From contig CANJMX010000070.1 of assembly GCA_947475125.1 (NCBI GenBank), positions 1 to 7,728 of the forward strand: a stretch of DNA of 7,728 nt, read 5' to 3'. Shown here piece after piece: positions 6,760-7,728 of the stretch (position 1 is its first letter; each line of letters opens with the position of its first letter). The stretch comes from Actinomycetota bacterium (GTDB lineage Bacteria; Actinomycetota; Thermoleophilia; Miltoncostaeales; Miltoncostaeaceae). Both the position numbers and the translations under genes were made by a program. The notes beneath the pieces are model-generated. The model saw nothing but the letters and a program-made list of their open reading frames with translations, ran no database searches and was not told where the DNA came from.

Positions 6760-7493
6760 GCAGCCGCGGTGGATACGGACGTCGAAAGCGCGACGAGGAC
6801 GAAGGGCCGATCCTTGTGTACGGGCGCAATCCTGTGCGCGAACTCATCAAGGCGGGCCGGCGCGAGGTATCTGAGGTGTGGGTGCTCACGCAGGCCGCTG
6901 ACGATCCAGCACTTGAGGGCGTCGCCGTTGTCGTGAAGACCCGCGAGGAACTCGCGCGCGTGGCGGGCACCGGCGATCACCAGGGCATGGTGGCGTTCAC
7001 GGAGGAATACCCGTATGCAGACCCTCAAGACATACTTGAGGGTATGGGTCCGGTCATCGTGCTCGATGAGGTTCAGGATCCACGGAATCTCGGCGCTGTC
7101 GCCCGCGTCGCCGACGCAGCCGGATGTGCGGGGCTGGTGATCCCCACCCGCGGCAGCCCGGGTATCACCCCGGTTGCCTGCAAGGCCTCCGCCGGTGCCG
7201 TTGAGCACCTCCCGATCGCCCGGATCGGCAGTCTGGTCGCATTCATCAACGATCTTGCGGGTGCTGGCCGATGGTCGGCCGGCGCGGATTCGGACGCCGG
7301 GATGGACTACCGGGAAGTGCCCTGGGACGCGGGCGCGGTTATCGTGCTGGGGGCTGAAGGTGCAGGCCTCAGGCCCAAGGTGAGGGATGTGTGCGACCGC
7401 CTGGTACGCATTCCCATGCGGGGGAACGTGGGGTCCCTGAACCTCTCCACAGCCGCATCGGTGCTGGTATTTGAGGCAGTTCGACAGAACTGA
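6756..7493 (+). CDS. rlmB: 23S rRNA (guanosine-2'-O-)-methyltransferase, SpoU/TrmH family, RlmB-like
   Basis: 245 residues, normal length. SpoU-family enzymes use S-adenosylmethionine to methylate ribose 2'-OH; RlmB modifies G2251 of 23S rRNA (E. coli numbering). A basic tail (RRKRDEDEG) precedes the N-terminal substrate-binding domain starting VYGRNPVRELIKAG (about 21-34). The SPOUT domain shows motif 1 VLDEVQDPRNLGAVARVADAAG (about 102-123, N111), motif 2 VLGAEGAGL (about 197-205, E201) and motif 3 IPMRGNVGSLNLSTAASV (about 219-236, S227 and N229), the knotted cofactor site. Its start overlaps the cysS stop as ATGA. A GGAGG lies 13 bases upstream (6738-6742), longer than ideal, so coupling to cysS is likely. 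The cysS-rlmB context supports RlmB over other SpoU enzymes. A perfect inverted repeat lies within codons 89-96. Confidence 0.9.
   Translation: MSSRGGYGRRKRDEDEGPILVYGRNPVRELIKAGRREVSEVWVLTQAADDPALEGVAVVVKTREELARVAGTGDHQGMVAFTEEYPYADPQDILEGMGPVIVLDEVQDPRNLGAVARVADAAGCAGLVIPTRGSPGITPVACKASAGAVEHLPIARIGSLVAFINDLAGAGRWSAGADSDAGMDYREVPWDAGAVIVLGAEGAGLRPKVRDVCDRLVRIPMRGNVGSLNLSTAASVLVFEAVRQN
7021..7043 (+). repeat. Perfect 9-bp inverted repeat inside rlmB
   Basis: Arms ACCCTCAAG (7021-7029) and CTTGAGGGT (7035-7043) flank the five-base loop ACATA. It falls in the linker between the N-terminal domain and the SPOUT domain of rlmB (residues D89 to G96). The codons used (CCT, CAA, ATA, CTT, GGT) are unusual for this GC-rich sequence, which argues for selection on the DNA or RNA, or for chance in a loosely constrained linker. 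Confidence 0.7.
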
Positions 7494-7507
7494 TTTCGCT
7501 CCAGAGG

Positions 7508-7536
7508 TTGACAGCCGCTTGTGCGGTCGGTATCAA
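7508..7536 (+). promoter_or_regulatory. Candidate sigma-70 type promoter for the last gene
   Basis: A consensus -35 hexamer TTGACA (7508-7513) is followed by 17 bases and a -10 TATCAA (7531-7536, four of six matches). Transcription would start near 7541-7543, giving a leader of about 105 bases before the ATG at 7649. It sits just after the rlmB stop, where a new transcription unit would begin. The spacer holds a small CCGC / GCGG inverted repeat (7515-7526). Confidence 0.6.
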
Positions 7537-7554
7537 TCCCACATCTGATCTCTT

Positions 7555-7574
7555 ACCTTCGACTGAAGGTTCAG
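7555..7574 (+). repeat. Overlapping, mutually exclusive small hairpins in the leader; possible weak terminator
   Basis: ACCTTC (7555-7560) can pair with GAAGGT (7565-7570) around the loop GACT. Alternatively CTGAA (7563-7567) can pair with TTCAG (7570-7574). Both cannot form at once. A TTTT run follows at 7577-7580. The structure could be a weak intrinsic terminator for the operon ending with rlmB, or a leader element of the next gene; the stem is short and the T run only four bases. Confidence 0.35.
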
Positions 7575-7587
7575 CCTTTTCCTCATG

Positions 7588-7601
7588 TGAGGGTTGAGGG
7601 T
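7588..7601 (+). repeat. Tandem heptamer TGAGGGT x2 in G-rich leader segment
   Basis: Two exact adjacent copies of TGAGGGT (7588-7594, 7595-7601) are followed by TTGGGG (7602-7607... GGGG 7604-7607). CCTCA at 7581-7585 can pair with the TGAGG of either copy, giving two alternative small stems. Function unknown; the purine-rich run may also serve as a ribosome binding site for the short frame at 7614. Confidence 0.45.
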
Positions 7602-7613
7602 TTGGGGATCCGG

Positions 7614-7646
7614 ATGATCATGAATCGATTGACCGACCGGGAGTGA
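7614..7646 (+). CDS. Possible leader peptide of 10 residues (MIMNRLTDRE)
   Basis: A short frame starts at ATG 7614 with GGGG (7604-7607) six bases upstream, and ends at TGA 7644-7646, two bases before the ATG of the next gene (7649). A second ATG at 7620 would give an eight-residue form. The spacing would allow coupled translation of the downstream gene. There is no run of a single amino acid to suggest classical attenuation. It may be chance, as short frames are common; no homology can be judged at this length. Confidence 0.25.
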   Translation: MIMNRLTDRE

Positions 7647-7648
7647 AA

Positions 7649-7728
7649 ATGGGAGCCACCGCCAGGAGGCAGACCGATCTGGACCAGCAGGGCTACGTCG
7701 ACGTGGTCGACGAGGGCCTTGTCCGCCG
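7649..7728 (+). CDS. N-terminus of a gene cut by the window edge; possibly a sigma-70 family (SigH-like) factor
   Basis: 26 complete codons are visible from ATG 7649, with GGGAG (7639-7643) five bases upstream. GTG at 7643 is the only alternative in-frame start, since TGA at 7595 closes the frame upstream. The residues end VDVVDEGLVR, which resembles the segment just before region 2 of sigma factors (typically DE.LV..ARAGD), but the diagnostic regions lie beyond the window. In Bacillus sigH follows rlmB and yacP, which supports the guess by position. It has its own promoter-like sequence, so it may be a separate transcription unit from the clpC-rlmB block. That a gene begins here is fairly likely; the product is tentative. 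Confidence 0.5.
   Translation, partial: MGATARRQTDLDQQGYVDVVDEGLVR

Noticed and set aside
7588..7613. Four-tract G-quadruplex
   Set aside because: Only three runs of three or more G are present; a two-layer form is possible but too weak to claim.
1..7728. Mobile elements, CRISPR arrays, tRNA or rRNA genes, toxin-antitoxin or defence genes
   Set aside because: No transposase, terminal repeats, spaced repeats, tRNA-like folds or related coding signatures are visible; the window is filled with housekeeping genes.

Overview
This window looks like core housekeeping DNA from a high-GC Gram-positive bacterium, most likely a member of the Actinomycetota. The evidence is a strong G/C preference at third codon positions, GTG and apparently CTG starts, and the gene order clpC - radA - PIN/TRAM membrane protein - ispD - PHP phosphatase - ispF - cysS - rlmB. 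Bacillus and mycobacteria carry related versions of this neighbourhood (clpC-radA-disA-yacL-ispD-ispF..., and carD-ispD-ispF-cysS-rlmB). The window has no disA after radA and no carD before ispD. It has a PHP phosphohydrolase between ispD and ispF. Actinobacterial lineages outside the classical Actinomycetia, such as Thermoleophilia, are a reasonable guess, but the sequence alone does not settle it.

Layout: positions 2-607 hold the 3' end of clpC. radA (611-1984) follows after three bases and appears to start at a rare CTG codon. A low-GC3 stretch of about 130 bases (1985-2115) precedes a membrane-anchored PIN/TRAM protein (2116-3312). ispD (3333-4022), a HisJ-like PHP phosphatase (4035-4895), ispF (4886-5356), cysS (5353-6759) and rlmB (6756-7493) follow with tiny gaps or overlaps, including two ATGA stop/start overlaps. 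All genes are on the + strand, so the block probably works as one translationally coupled operon.

After rlmB there is a 155-base non-coding stretch. It holds a good sigma-70 type promoter (TTGACA, 17 bases, TATCAA), overlapping small hairpins, a tandem G-rich heptamer and a possible 10-codon leader peptide. These lead into a new gene cut off by the window edge at 7728. Position and the few visible residues suggest a sigma-70 family (SigH-like) factor, but this is tentative.

Functionally the genes cover protein quality control (ClpC), recombination and replication-fork repair (RadA), a putative RNase with TRAM domain, two steps of the MEP isoprenoid pathway (IspD, IspF), histidinol-phosphate-type phosphatase activity, cysteine charging (CysS) and 23S rRNA 2'-O-methylation (RlmB). 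I see no mobile element, CRISPR array, toxin or defence system. The most interesting points are the inferred CTG start of radA, the leader region upstream of the last gene, a perfect 9-bp inverted repeat inside rlmB, and the PHP enzyme lodged between the two isoprenoid genes.
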